Of a stretch of 64,000 nucleotides of DNA, positions 23,301 through 34,610 are shown piece by piece (the first letter of the stretch is position 1; each line of letters starts with the position of its first letter). The position numbers were made by a program, and so were the translations under genes. The stretch lies in the NCBI RefSeq assembly GCF_043290135.1, contig NW_027464602.1, positions 3,782,001 through 3,846,000 of the forward strand. Direction: 5' to 3'. This stretch comes from Rhipicephalus microplus (taxonomy: Eukaryota > Arthropoda > Arachnida > Ixodida > Ixodidae). A model generated the notes under the pieces. The model saw only the letters and a list, made by a program, of their open reading frames with translations. It made no database searches and was not told where the DNA came from.

Positions 23301-23951
23301 GGAACGGCATTCACTGCCGACTTAACTCAAGCAATCTTGGCATACAGCCAAACAAACCACCGCCGGACGACAGCGTACCACCCACAGACCAACGGCCTCA
23401 CCGAGCGGCTTAACAAAACGATCGCCGACATGCTGTCAATGTACGTCGATGTCGAACACAAGACGTGGGACGCCATTCTTCCGTATGTGACCTTCGCATA
23501 CAACACGGCGGTGCAGGAGACGACGCAGATATCGCCATACAAATTGGTCTACGGAAGGAGCCCGGCAACGACGCTCGATGCCATGTTACCCAACGTCACC
23601 GACGAAGAAAACCTCGATGTGAGCGAGTACCTTCAACGCGCCGAAGAAGCCCGACAACTTGCGCGTCTCCGTATCAAGAATCAACAGACGACCGACAGCC
23701 ACCGTTACAACCTTCGACGACGCTTCGTGGAATACCAGCCCGGTGAACGTGTTTGGGTGTGGACGCCGATACGCCGACGTGGACTAAGTGAAAAGCTTCT
23801 GCGACGGTACTTCGGACCGTACAGGGTGGTTCGACGGCTCGGCCCACTTGATTACGAGGTTGTCCCCGATGGCATCACGAACTCTCAACGACGCCGATCG
23901 CGACCTGAAGTCGTCCATGTCGCGCGCCTCAAGCCGTTTCATGCGCGTTAA
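20298..23951 (+). CDS. pol: Pol polyprotein: protease-RT-RNase H-integrase
   Basis: Read from the frameshift point; no ATG start is evident near the beginning, and the numbering here counts codon 20331 as residue 1. Aspartic protease: DTGA at 84-87 and the closing ILGMDFL motif near 150. Reverse transcriptase from about 355, with FCVDYRRLN, MPFGL and catalytic YLDD at 501-504. RNase H: TDASS at 649-653 and the later SDHHAL. Integrase: zinc site H859, H866, C896, C899; catalytic D929, D989, E1025 with exactly 35 residues between the last two; a GPY/F-like FGPYRVV near 1162. No chromodomain is visible. All key catalytic residues are present and the frame is unbroken to TAA at 23949. It makes the enzymes that copy the RNA and insert the cDNA. 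Confidence 0.95.
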   Translation, partial: LGAATGGGAVAVRRTTEDPPTTTTPRRSFPNTTPARQSPDGESSFTEGGLTTQHGSSGTSRRSRDPTPHPNCNARRRTSDLDVLIDGHSVTALVDTGADYSVISGSFAAKLKKVRTAWKGPEIRTAGGHLVTPAGICTARVTINGRIYPTDFVVLQRCSRDVILGMDFLCLHGAVINLKTKSITLSTEEALPPRTPSGHHALNVLEEQVTIPPRSSVIISVGAPKSPDLEGIVEGSQHLLVTRNICVARGIAELRGGKATVLLTNFSNEYKHVNKGTTVAYIEEIVEATSAFALADSAEPAQRNQAPPIAFDVNPRLPNDKQEQLKAVLLQYEDCFTPSSKIRQTPITKHRIITEENARPLRQSPYRVSTREREAMKRQVDEMLRDDIIQPSKSPWASPVVLVKKKDGTLRFCVDYRRLNKITRKDVYPLPRIDDALDRLHNAKYFSSMDLKTGYWQIEVDERDREKTAFITPDGLFEFKVMPFGLCSAPATFQRVMDTVLAGLKWQTCLVYLDDVVVFSSSFDEHLRRLEAVLQAIKTSGLTLKPEKCRFAYEELLFLGHVISKSGVRPDPRKTAAIADFPPPTDKKAVRRFLGLCAYYRRFVKNFARIADPLTNLTKADVEFKWETPQEHAFLELKHRLQAPPLLAHFDEFAETEIHTDASSVGLGAVLVQRADGLERVISYASRSLSKAEANYSTTDKECLAIIWATSKFRPYLYGRPFKVVSDHHALCWLATLKDPSGRLARWSLRLQEYDITVIYKSGKKHSDADCLSRAPVDQPLPDDPDDDYFLGTITTDDFAERQRADPELKALIEYLEGRTAEVPKIFKRALASFFLRNGLLQKKNFSPLRAKYLLVVPSALRPELLQALHDDPTAGHLGVSRTLARIQERYYWPRLTTDVTRYVRTCRDCQRRKTPPTRPAGLLQPIDPPCRPFQQIGMDLLGPFPTSAFGNKWIVVATDYLTRYAETKALPKGSASEVAKFFVENIVLRHGAPEVLITDRGTAFTADLTQAILAYSQTNHRRTTAYHPQTNGLTERLNKTIADMLSMYVDVEHKTWDAILPYVTFAYNTAVQETTQISPYKLVYGRSPATTLDAMLPNVTDEENLDVSEYLQRAEEARQLARLRIKNQQTTDSHRYNLRRRFVEYQPGERVWVWTPIRRRGLSEKLLRRYFGPYRVVRRLGPLDYEVVPDGITNSQRRRSRPEVVHVARLKPFHAR
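20304..20332 (+). promoter_or_regulatory. Stem-loop downstream of frameshift site
   Basis: CAGCAACC (20305-20312) is perfectly complementary to GGTTGCTG (20324-20331), and a G-U pair can extend the stem by one. The loop is 11 nt. The stem begins 5-6 nt after the slippery heptamer, the spacing needed for a stimulatory structure. The loop segment GGAGG (20316-20320) can also pair with CCTCC at 20352-20356, which would make an H-type pseudoknot. The pseudoknot is less certain than the stem. Confidence 0.75.
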
Positions 23952-24069
23952 CAAACTGAACTAGTGTTTTTTTTGTATTATTGTTGTATCGTAATTTATT
24001 CATTGTACTTTCTTGCATTATTATTGTACTTTCATCTTTAGTTAAAGCATCGGGACGATGCCTTTTTTC

Positions 24070-24078
24070 AGAGGGGGG
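24070..24078 (+). other. Polypurine tract
   Basis: AGAGGGGGG, followed by CAA and then the 3' LTR. This is the expected plus-strand primer for LTR element reverse transcription. The 118 bp between the pol stop and this tract (23952-24069) are T-rich and hold no gene. Confidence 0.85.
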
Positions 24079-24081
24079 CAA

Positions 24082-24488
24082 TGCCACGTTCCATTTCCCA
24101 AGTTTTTGTTATCGTCCGAAAACACCGCACGATTCTCAGCGCAAACCGCGCCTGCAGTTTTCTAGCAGGTTCCGGACTGTAGTAGATCATTTCGATAAGA
24201 TCACGCCCACTGTGCGAACGGTACAGATTGTTCTGGAAGCTACGCCACCGCCAGCGATAACGCTAGAACATTCGACGGCAAGAGTATAAATGCCGACGCG
24301 CTTCGCCGCTTGTCAGTTGTTGATCGAAGGCCGACGCTCCGTTCGCCGCTATCAGTCCGAGACTGCTATCTGTGCGAGACTGTTGCTGTAATTGGACTTT
24401 CAGTTTACCGGGCACAGGTTCGCCCAAATAAACAGTTAAATCCTAACACGAAGTCTCCTGTCTTCGGCCACGTCACGACCCCGTGACA
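24082..24488 (+). repeat. 3' long terminal repeat
   Basis: 407 bp, TG...CA, identical to the 5' LTR except C at 24380. TATAAA lies at 24285-24290. Confidence 0.96.
24427..24432 (+). terminator. AATAAA polyadenylation signal in 3' LTR
   Basis: AATAAA in the 3' LTR, about 60 bp before the LTR end, is the likely signal for 3' end formation of the element transcript. Confidence 0.6.
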
Positions 24489-24492
24489 ATAT
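24489..24492. repeat. Target-site duplication (right copy), ATAT
   Basis: Matches 18502-18505. The satellite continues here as ATATCTTCAAAGCTATCAG without any loss. Confidence 0.95.
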
Positions 24493-25416
24493 CTTCAAAG
24501 CTATCAGCGCAAAGAAAAAAGCAAAACACCACTCCCGGGAGGGCTCGAACCTCCAACTTTTCGGTTAACAGCCGATCGCGCTGGCAAAATGCGCCACGGA
24601 GAAAGTCCTGCTCAACTCTCACCACAATTAGAACATATCTTCAAAGCTATCAGCCCAAAGAAAAAAAAACTGCCGCACCACCACCGGGTGGGCTCGAACC
24701 TCCAACTTTTCGGTTAACAGCCGATCGCTCTAGCCAATTGCGCCACGGGCACCGTCCTGCTCCACTCTCACCACCGTCAGACCAATTCTTCAGATCTATC
24801 ACCCCAAAGAAAAAAAAGCGCCACACCACCACCGGGTGGGCTCGAACCTCCAACCTTTCGATTAACAGCCGATCGCGCTAGCCAATTGCCCCACGGAGAC
24901 AGTCGTGCTCCACTCTCACCACCGTCAGAACATTTCTTCAGAGCTATCACCCCAAAGAAAAAAAAACGCCGCACCACCACCGGTTGGGCTCGAACCTCCA
25001 ACCTTTCGGTTAACAGCCGATCGCGCTAGTCATTTGCGCCACGAAGACAGTCCTGCTCCACTCTCAGCACCATCAGAACATATCTTCAAAGCTATTACCG
25101 CAAAGAAAAAATCAACACACCACTCCCGGGAGGGCTCAAAACTCCAACCTTTCGGTTAACAGCCGATCGCGCTAGCCCATTGCGCCACGAAGACAGTCTT
25201 GCTCCACTCTCACCACCATCAGAACATATCTTCAAAGCTATCAGCGCAAAGAAAAAAAAAGCACTGCACCACCACCGTGTGGGCTCGAACCTCCAACCTT
25301 TCGGTTAACAGCCGATCGCGCTATCCCATTGCGCCACGGAGACAGTCTTGCTCCACTCTCACCACCATCAGGACATATCTTCAAAGCTATCAGCGCAAAG
25401 AAAAAAGCAAACACAC

Positions 25417-25490
25417 CACTCCCGGGAGGGCTCGAAACTCCGACCTTTCGGTCATCAGCCGATCGCGCTAGCCCATTGCGCCACGGAGAC
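25417..25490 (-). pseudogene. tRNA-like monomer with Ile-type GAT anticodon
   Basis: The anticodon loop reads CTGATGA, giving anticodon GAT (plus-strand 25454-25456) in an otherwise Asn-like body. D stem GCGC/GCGC is intact and the A box TGGCGCAATGGG fits consensus. The T stem GGAGT/CCTCC lacks its last pair, so the B box reads GTTTCGAGCC instead of GGTTCGAGCC. The same variant recurs near 45918, 57190 and 62472, so it has been amplified with its block. Confidence 0.65.
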
Positions 25491-26664
25491 AGTCTTGCTC
25501 CCCTCTTACCACCATCAGAACATAACTTCAAAGCTATCAGCCCAAAGAAAAAAAAGCACCGCACCACCAGCGGCTGGGCTCAAACCTCCAACCTTTCTGT
25601 TAACAGCCGATCGTGCTAGCAAATTGCGCCACGGAGACAGTCGTGCTCCACTCTGACCACCATCAGAACATATCTTCAAAGCTATCCGCGCAAAGAAAAA
25701 AGCAAAACACCACTCCCGGGAGGGCTCGAACATCCAACTTTTCGGTTAACAGCCGATCGCGCTGGCCAATCGCGCCACGGAGAAAGTCCTGCTCAACTTT
25801 CACCACAATTAGAACATATCTTCAAAGCTATCAGCCAAAAAAAAGCGCCGCACCACCACCGGGTGGGCTCGAACCTCCAACTTTTCGGTTAACAGCCGAT
25901 CGCGCTTGCCAATTGCGCCACGGGGACCGTCCTGCTCCACTCTCACCACCATCTGAACTTTTCTTCAGAGCTATCACCCCAAAGAAAAAAAAGCGCCGAA
26001 CCACCACCGGTTGGGCTCGAACCTCCACCCTTTCGGTTAACAGCCGATCGCGCTAGCCAATTGCCCCACGGAGACAGTCGCGCTCCACTCTCACCATCGT
26101 CAGAACATTTCTTCAGAGCTATCACCCAAAAAAAAGCGCCGCACCACCACCGGTTCGGCTCGAACCTCCAACCTTTTGGTTAACAGCCCATCGCGCTAGC
26201 CAATTGCGCCATGGAGACAGTCCTGCACCACTCTCACCACCATCAGAACATATCTTCAAAGCTATCAGCCCAAAGAAAAAAAAGCGCCGCACCACCACCG
26301 GGTGGGCTCGAACCTCCAACTTTTCAGGTAACAGCCGATCACGCTAGCCAATTGCGCCACGGAGACAGTCCTGCTTCACTCTCACCACCATCAGAACATA
26401 TCTTCAAAGCTATCAGCACAAAGAAAAAAAAGCGCCCCAGACAAACCGGGTGGGCTCGAACTTCCAAACTTTCGGTTAACAGCCGATCGCGCTAGCCAAC
26501 TGCGCCAAGGAGACAGTCGTGCTCCACTCTCACCACCATCAGAACATATCTTCAAAGCTATCAGCGCAAAGAAAAAAGCAACACACCACTCCAGGGATGG
26601 GTCGAAACTCCAACCTTTCAGTTAACAGCCGATCGCGCTAGCCAATGGCGCCACGGAGACAGTC

Positions 26665-28705
26665 GTGCTCCACTCTCACCACCATCAGAACATATCTTCA
26701 AAGCTATCAGCGCAAAGAAAAAAGCAAAACACCACTCCCGGGAGGGCTCGAACCTCCAACTTTTCGGTTAACAGCCGATCGCGCTGGCAAAATGCGCCAC
26801 GGAGAAAGTCCTGCTTAACTCTCACCACAATTAGAACATATCTTCAAAGCTATCAGCCCAAAGAAAAAAAAACCGCCGCACCACCACCGGGTGGGCTCGA
26901 ACCTCCAACTTTTCGGTTAACAGCCGATCGCTCTAGCCAATTGCGCCACGGAGACAGTCCTGCTCCACTCTCACCACCATCAGAACATATCTTCAATGCT
27001 ATCAGCCCAAAGAAAAAAAACCACAGCACCACCACCGGGTGGGCTCAAACCTCCAACCTTTCGGTTAACAGCCAATCGCGCTAGCCAATTGCGCCACGGA
27101 GACAGTCCTGCTCCACTCTCACCACCATCAGAACATATCTTCAAAGCTATCAGCACAAAGAAAAAAAAGCGCCGCACCACCACCGGGTGGGCTCGAACCT
27201 CCAACCTTTCGGTTAACAGCCGATCGTGCTAGCCAACCGCGCCACGGAGACAGTCGTGCTCCACTCTCACCATCATCAGAACATATCTTCAAAGCTATCA
27301 GCGCAAAGAAAAAAGCAACACACCACTCCCGGGAGGGATCGAAACTCCAACCTTTCGGTTAACAGCCGATCGCGCTAGCCAATTGCGCCACGGAGACAGT
27401 CCTGCTTCACTCTCACCACCATCAGAACATATCTTCAAAGCTATCAGCACAAAGAAAAAAAAGCGCCCCAGACAAACCGGGTGGGCTCGAACTTCCAACC
27501 TTTCGGTTAACAGCCGATCGCTCTAGCCAATTGCGCCACGGAGACAGTCCTGCTCCACTCTCACCACCATCAGAACATATCTTCAATGCTATCAGCCCAA
27601 AGAAAAAAAACCACAGCACCACCACCGGGTGGGCTCAAACCTCCAACCTTTCGGTTAACAGCCAATCGCGCTAGCCAATTGCGCCACGGAGACAGTCCTG
27701 CTCCACTCTCACCACCATCAGAACATATCTTCAAAGCTATCAGCACAAAGAAAAAAAAGCGCCGCACCACCACCGGGTGGGCTCGAACCTCCAACCTTTC
27801 GGTTAACAGCCGATCGTGCTAGCCAACCGCGCTACGGAGACAGTCGTGCTCCACTCTCACCATCATCAGAACATATCTTCAAAGCTATCAGCGCAAAGAA
27901 AAAAGCAACACACCACTCCCGGGAGGGATCGAAACTCCAACCTTTCGGTTAACAGCCGATCGCGCTAGCCAATTGCGCCACGGAGACAGTCCTGCTTCAC
28001 TCTCACCACCATCAGAACATATCTTCAAAGCTATCAGCACAAAGAAAAAAAGCGCCCCAGACGAACCGGGTGGGCTCGAACTTCCAACCTTTCGGTTAAC
28101 AGCCGATCGCGCTAGCCAACTGCGCCAAGGAGACAGTCGTGCTCCACTCTGACCACCATCAGAACATATCTTCAAAGCTATCAGCGCAAAGAAAAAAGCA
28201 ACACACCACTCCAGGGAGGGCTCGAAACTCCAACCTTTCGGTTAACAGCCGATCGCGCTAGCCAATGGCGCCACGGAGACAGTCCTGCTCCACTCTTACC
28301 ACCATTAGAACATATCTTCAAAGCTATGAGCCCAAAGAAAAAAAAGCGCCGCCCCACCAACGGGTGGGCTCGAACCTCGAACTTTCCGGTTAACAGCCAA
28401 TCACGCTAGCCGATTGTGCCACGGAGACAGTCCTGCTCCACTCTCACCACCATCAGAAAATATCTTCAATGCTATCAGCCCAAAGAAAAAAAAGCTCCGC
28501 ACCACCACCGGGTGGGCTTGAACCTCCAACTTTTCGGTTAACAGCCAATCACGCTAGCCAATTGCACCACGGAGACAGTCCTGATCCCCTCTCACCACCA
28601 TCAGAACATATCTTCAAAGCTATCAGCCCACAGAAAAAAAAGCGCCGCACCACCACCGGGTGGGCTCGAACCTCCAACTTTTCGGTTAACAGCCGATCAC
28701 GCTAG
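26665..28705 (-). repeat. Higher-order repeat family 3, copy 1 (21-monomer period)
   Basis: This block returns at 29760-31800 with a constant shift of 3095 bp, or 21 monomers. Inside it, a 4-monomer unit of 590 bp is tandemly doubled: 26996 matches 27586 and 27298 matches 27888. The same inner doubling is present in copy 2, so it predates the larger duplication. Confidence 0.7.
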
Positions 28706-29759
28706 CCAATTGCTCCACGGAGACAGTCCTGCTTCACTCTCACCACCATCATAACATATCTTCAAAGCTATCAGCCCAAAGAAAAAAAAGCGCCGCACCA
28801 CCACCGGGTGGGCTCGAACTACCAACTTCTCGGTTAACAGCCGATCACGCTAGCGAATTGCGCCACGGAGACAGTCCTGCTCCACTCTCACCACCATCAG
28901 AACATATCTTCAAAGCAATCAGCACAAAGAAAAAAAAGCGCCGCACCACCACCGGGTGGGCTCGAAACTCTAACCTTTCGGTTAACAGCCGATCGCGCTA
29001 GCCAATTGCGTCACGGAGACAGTCCTGCTCCACTCTCACCACCGTCAGAACATTTCTTCAGAGCTATCAGCCCAAAGAAAAAAAAAGCGCTGCACCACCA
29101 CCGGGTGGGCTCGAACCTCCAACCTTACGGTTAACAGCCGATCGCGCGAGCCAATTGCCCCACGGAGACAGTCGTGCTCCACTCTCACCATCGTCAGAAC
29201 ATTTCTTCAGAGCTATCACCCCAAAGAAAAAAGCAAAACACCACTCCCGGGAGGGCTCGAACCTCCAACTTTTCGGTTAACAGCCGATCGCGCTGGCAAA
29301 ATGCGCCACGGAGAAAGTCCTGCTTAACTCTCACCACCATCAGAACATATCTTCAAAGCTATCAGCGCAAAGAAAAAAGCAACACACCACTCCAGGGATG
29401 GGTCGAAACTCCAACCTTTAAGTTAACAGCCGATCGCGCTAGCCAATTGCACCACGGAGACAGTCCTGCTTCACTCTCACCACCATCAGAACATATCTTC
29501 AAAGCTATCAGCACAAAGAAAAAAAAGCGCCCCAGACAAACCGGGTGGGCTCGAACTTCCAAACTTTCGGTTAACAGCCGATCGCGCTAGCCAACTGCGC
29601 CAAGGAGACAGTCGTGCTCCACTCTCACCACCATCAGAACATATCTTCAAAGCTATCAGCGCAAAGAAAAAAGCAACACACCACTCCAGGGATGGGTCGA
29701 AACTCCAACCTTTCAGTTAACAGCCGATCGCGCTAGCCAATGGCGCCACGGAGACAGTC

Positions 29760-31800
29760 GTGCTCCACTCTCACCACCATCAGAACATATCTTCAAAGCT
29801 ATCAGCGCAAAGAAAAAAGCAAAACACCACTCCCGGGAGGGCTCGAACCTCCAACTTTTCGGTTAACAGCCGATCGCGCTGGCAAAATGCGCCACGGAGA
29901 AAGTCCTGCTTAACTCTCACCACAATTAGAACATATCTTCAAAGCTATCAGCCCAAAGAAAAAAAAACCGCCGCACCACCACCGGGTGGGCTCGAACCTC
30001 CAACTTTTCGGTTAACAGCCGATCGCTCTAGCCAATTGCGCCACGGAGACAGTCCTGCTCCACTCTCACCACCATCAGAACATATCTTCAATGCTATCAG
30101 CCCAAAGAAAAAAAACCACAGCACCACCACCGGGTGGGCTCAAACCTCCAACCTTTCGGTTAACAGCCAATCGCGCTAGCCAATTGCGCCACGGAGACAG
30201 TCCTGCTCCACTCTCACCACCATCAGAACATATCTTCAAAGCTATCAGCACAAAGAAAAAAAAGCGCCGCACCACCACCGGGTGGGCTCGAACCTCCAAC
30301 CTTTCGGTTACCAGCCGATCGTGCTAGCCAACCGCGCCACGGAGACAGTCGTGCTCCACTCTCACCATCATCAGAACATATCTTCAAAGCTATCAGCGCA
30401 AAGAAAAAAGCAACACACCACTCCCGGGAGGGATCGAAACTCCAACCTTTCGGTTAACAGCCGATCGCGCTAGCCAATTGCGCCACGGAGACAGTCCTGC
30501 TTCACTCTCACCACCATCAGAACATATCTTCAAAGCTATCAGCACAAAGAAAAAAAAGCGCCCCAGACAAACCGGGTGGGCTCGAACTTCCAACCTTTCG
30601 GTTAACAGCCGATCGCTCTAGCCAATTGCGCCACGGAGACAGTCCTGCTCCACTCTCACCAACATCAGAACATATCTTCAATGCTATCAGCCCAAAGAAA
30701 AAAAACCAAAGCACCACCACCGGGTGGGCTCAAACCTCCAACCTTTCGGTTAACAGCCAATCGCGCTAGCCAATTGCGCCACGGAGACAGTCCTGCTCCA
30801 CTCTCACCACCATCAGAACATATCTTCAAAGCTATCAGCACAAAGAAAAAAAAGCGCCGCACCACCACCGGGTGGGCTCGAACCTCCAACCTTTCGGTTA
30901 ACAGCCGATCGTGCTAGCCAACCGCGCCACGGAGACAGTCGTGCTCCACTCTCACCATCATCAGAACATATCTTCAAAGCTATCAGCGCAAAGAAAAAAG
31001 CAACACACCACTCCCGGGAGGGATCGAAACTCCAACCTTTCGGTTAACAGCCGATCGCGCTAGCCAATTGCGCCACGGAGACAGTCCTGCTTCACTCTCA
31101 CCACCATCAGAACATATCTTCAAAGCTATCAGCACAAAGAAAAAAAGCGCCCCAGAGAAACCGGGTGGGCTCGAACTTCCAACCTTTCGGTTAACAGCCG
31201 ATCGCGCTAGCCAACTGCGCCAAGGAGACAGTCGTGCTCCACTCTGACCACCATCAGAACATATCTTCAAAGCTATTAGCGCAAAGAAAAAAGCAACACA
31301 CCACTCCAGGGAGGGCTCGAAACTCCAACCTTTCGGTTAACAGCCAATCGCGCTAGCCAATGGCGCCACGGAGACAGTCCTGCTCCACTCTTACCACCAT
31401 TAGAACATATCTTCAAAGCTATGAGCCCAAAGAAAAAAAAGCGCCGCCCCACCAACGGGTGGGCTCGAACCTCGAACTTTCCGGTTAACAGCCAATCACG
31501 CTAGCCAATTGTGCCACGGAGACAGTCCTGCTCCACTCTCACCACCATCAGAACATATCTTCAATGCTATCAGCCCAAAGAAAAAAAAGCTCCGCACCAC
31601 CACCGGGTGGGCTTGAACCTCCAACTTTTCGGTTAACAGCCAATCACGCTAGCCAATTGCACCACGGAGACAGTCCTGATCCACTCTCACCACCATCAGA
31701 ACATATCTTCAAAGCTATCAGCCCACAGAAAAAAAAGCGCCGCACCACCACCGGGTGGGCTCGAACCTCCAACTTTTCGGTTAACAGCCGATCACGCTAG
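29760..31800 (-). repeat. Higher-order repeat family 3, copy 2
   Basis: Second copy, including the inner 590-bp doubling (30091 with 30681, 30393 with 30983). A shorter third copy follows at about 32270-33869. There only one inner 4-monomer unit and its flanks are kept (32458 matches 29948, 33633 matches 31564), as expected from unequal exchange. Confidence 0.7.
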
Positions 31801-34610
31801 CCAATTGCTCCACGGAGACAGTCCTGCTTCACTCTCACCACCATCATAACATATCTTCAAAGCTATCAGCCCAAAGAAAAAAAAGCGCCGCACCACCACC
31901 GGGTGGGCTCGAACTACCAACTTCTCGGTTAACAGCCGATCACGCTAGCGAATTGCGCCACGGAGACAGTCCTGCTCCACTCTCACCACCATCAGAACAT
32001 ATCTTCAAAGCAATCAGCCCAAAGAAAAAAAAGCGCCGCACCACCACCGGGTGGGCTCGAAACTCTAACCTTTCGGTTAACAGCCGATCGCGCTAGCCAA
32101 TTGCGTCACGGAGACAGTCCTGCTCCACTCTCACCACCGTCAGAACATTTCTTCAGAGCTATCAGCCCAAAGAAAAAAAAAAGCGCTGCACCACCACCGG
32201 GTGGGCTCGAACCTCCAACCTTACGGTTAACAGCCGATCGCGCGAGCCAATTGCCCCACGGAGACAGTCGTGCTCCACTCTCACCATCGTCAGAACATTT
32301 CTTCAGAGCTATCACCCCAAAGAAAAAAGCAAAACACCACTCCCGGGAGGGCTCGAACCTCCAACTTTTCGGTTAACAGCCGATCGCGCTGGCAAAATGC
32401 GCCACGGAGAAAGTCCTGCTTAACTCTCACCACAATTAGAACATATCTTCAAAGCTATCAGCCCAAAGAAAAAAAAACCGCCGCACCACCACCGGGTGGG
32501 CTCGAACCTCCAACTTTTCGGTTAACAGCCGATCGCTCTAGCCAATTGCGCCACGGAGACAGTCCTGCTCCACTCTCACCACCATCAGAACATATCTTCA
32601 ATGCTATCAGCCCAAAGAAAAAAAACCACAGCACCACCACCGGGTGGGCTCAAACCTCCAACCTTTCGGTTAACAGCCAATCGCGCTAGCCAATTGCGCC
32701 ACGGAGACAGTCCTGCTCCACTCTCACCACCATCAGAACATATCTTCAAAGCTATCAGCACAAAGAAAAAAAAGCGCCGCACCACCACCGGGTGGGCTCG
32801 AACCTCCAACCTTTCGGTTAACAGCCGATCGTGCTAGCCAACCGCGCCACGGAGACAGTCGTGCTCCACTCTCACCATCATCAGAACATATCTTCAAAGC
32901 TATCAGCGCAAAGAAAAAAGCAACACACCACTCCCGGGAGGGATCGAAACTCCAACCTTTCGGTTAACAGCCGATCGCGCTAGCCAATTGCGCCACGGAG
33001 ACAGTCCTGCTCCACTCTCACCACCATCAGAACATATCTTCAATGCTATCAGCCCAAAGAAAAAAAACCACAGCACCACCACCGGGTGGGCTCAAACCTC
33101 CAACCTTTCGGTTAACAGCCAATTGCGCTAGCCAATTGCGCCACGGAGACAGTCCTGCTCCACTCTCACCACCATCAGAACATATCTTCAAAGCTATCAG
33201 CACAAAGAAAAAAAAGCGCCGCACCACCACCGGGTGGGCTCGAACCTCCAACCTTTCGGTTAACAGCCGATCGTGCTAGCCAACCGCGCCACGGAGACAG
33301 TCGTGCTCCACTCTCACCATCATCAGAACATATCTTCAAAGCTATCAGCGCAAAGAAAAAAGCAACACACCACTCCCGGGAGGGATCGAAACTCCAACCT
33401 TTCGGTTAACAGCCGATCGCGCTAGCCAATTGCGCCACGGAGACAGTCCTGCTTCACTCTCACCACCATCAGAACATATCTTCAAAGCTATGAGCCCAAA
33501 GAAAAAAAAGCGCCGCCCCACCAACGGGTGGGCTCGAACCTCGAACTTTCCGGTTAACAGCCAATCACGCTAGCCAATTGTGCCACGGAGACAGTCCTGC
33601 TCCACTCTCACCACCATCAGAACATATCTTCAATGCTATCAGCCCAAAGAAAAAAAAGCTCCGCACCACCACCGGGTGGGCTTGAACCTCCAACTTTTCG
33701 GTTAACAGCCAATCACGCTAGCCAATTGCACCACGGAGACAGTCCTGATCCACTCTCACCACCATCAGAACATATCTTCAAAGCTATCAGCCCACAGAAA
33801 AAAAAGCGCCGCACCACCACCGGGTGGGCTCGAACCTCCAACTTTTCGGTTAACAGCCGATCACGCTAGCCAATTGCTCCACGGAGACAGTCCTGCTTCA
33901 CTCTCACCACCATCATAACATATCTTCAAAGCTATCAGCCCAAAGAAAAAAAAGCGCCGCACCACCACCGGGTGGGCTCGAACTACCAACTTCTCGGTTA
34001 ACAGCCGATCACGCTAGCGAATTGCGCCACGGAGACAGTCCTGCTCCACTCTCACCACCATCAGAACATATCTTCAAAGCAATCAGCCCAAAGAAAAAAA
34101 AGCGCCGCACCACCACCGGGTGGGCTCGAAACTCTAACCTTTCGGTTAACAGCCGATCGCGCTAGCCAATTGCGTCACGGAGACAGTCCTGCTCCACTCT
34201 CACCACCGTCAGAACATTTCTTCAGAGCTATCAGCCCAAAGAAAAAAAAGCGCTGCACCACCACCGGGTGGGCTCGAACCTCCAACCTTACGGTTAACAG
34301 CCGATCGCGCTAGCCAATTGCCCCACGGAGACAGTCGTGCTCCACTCTCACCATCGTCAGAACATTTCTTCAGAGCTATCACCCCAAAGAAAAAAAAGCG
34401 CCGCACCACCACCGGTTGGGCTCGAACCTCCAACCTTTCGGTTAACAGCCGATCGCGCTAGCCAATTGCGCCACGAAGACAGTCCTGCTCCACTCTCACC
34501 ACCATCAGAACATATTTTAAAAGCTATTACCGCAAAGAAAAAGCAACAAACCACTCCTGGGAGGGCTCGAGACTCCAACCTTTCGGTTAACAGCCGATCA
34601 CGCTAGCCCA

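Larger units (their letters stand above)
18506..24488 (+). mobile_element. Ty3/Gypsy LTR retrotransposon, apparently complete
   Basis: A 5983-bp element with 407-bp direct terminal repeats, both TG...CA. It carries a primer-binding site, gag, a -1 shifted pol frame with protease, RT, RNase H, integrase order (the order typical of Ty3/Gypsy, not Copia), a polypurine tract, and a 4-bp target-site duplication. Both frames are open. The two LTRs differ at one aligned position (A at 18804, C at 24380), so the insertion is young compared with the divergence among satellite monomers. There is no envelope-like frame: only about 120 bp of T-rich sequence lies between the pol stop and the polypurine tract. 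It may still be active; this cannot be decided from sequence alone. Confidence 0.96.

Noticed and set aside
20738..23542. Minus-strand open frames inside gag-pol and inside the non-LTR ORFs
   Set aside because: They are shadows of the strong plus-strand coding frames and show no recognisable domain.
23952..24081. A possible envelope gene after pol
   Set aside because: Only about 130 bp separate the pol stop from the 3' LTR, and the sequence is T-rich with no room for such a frame.
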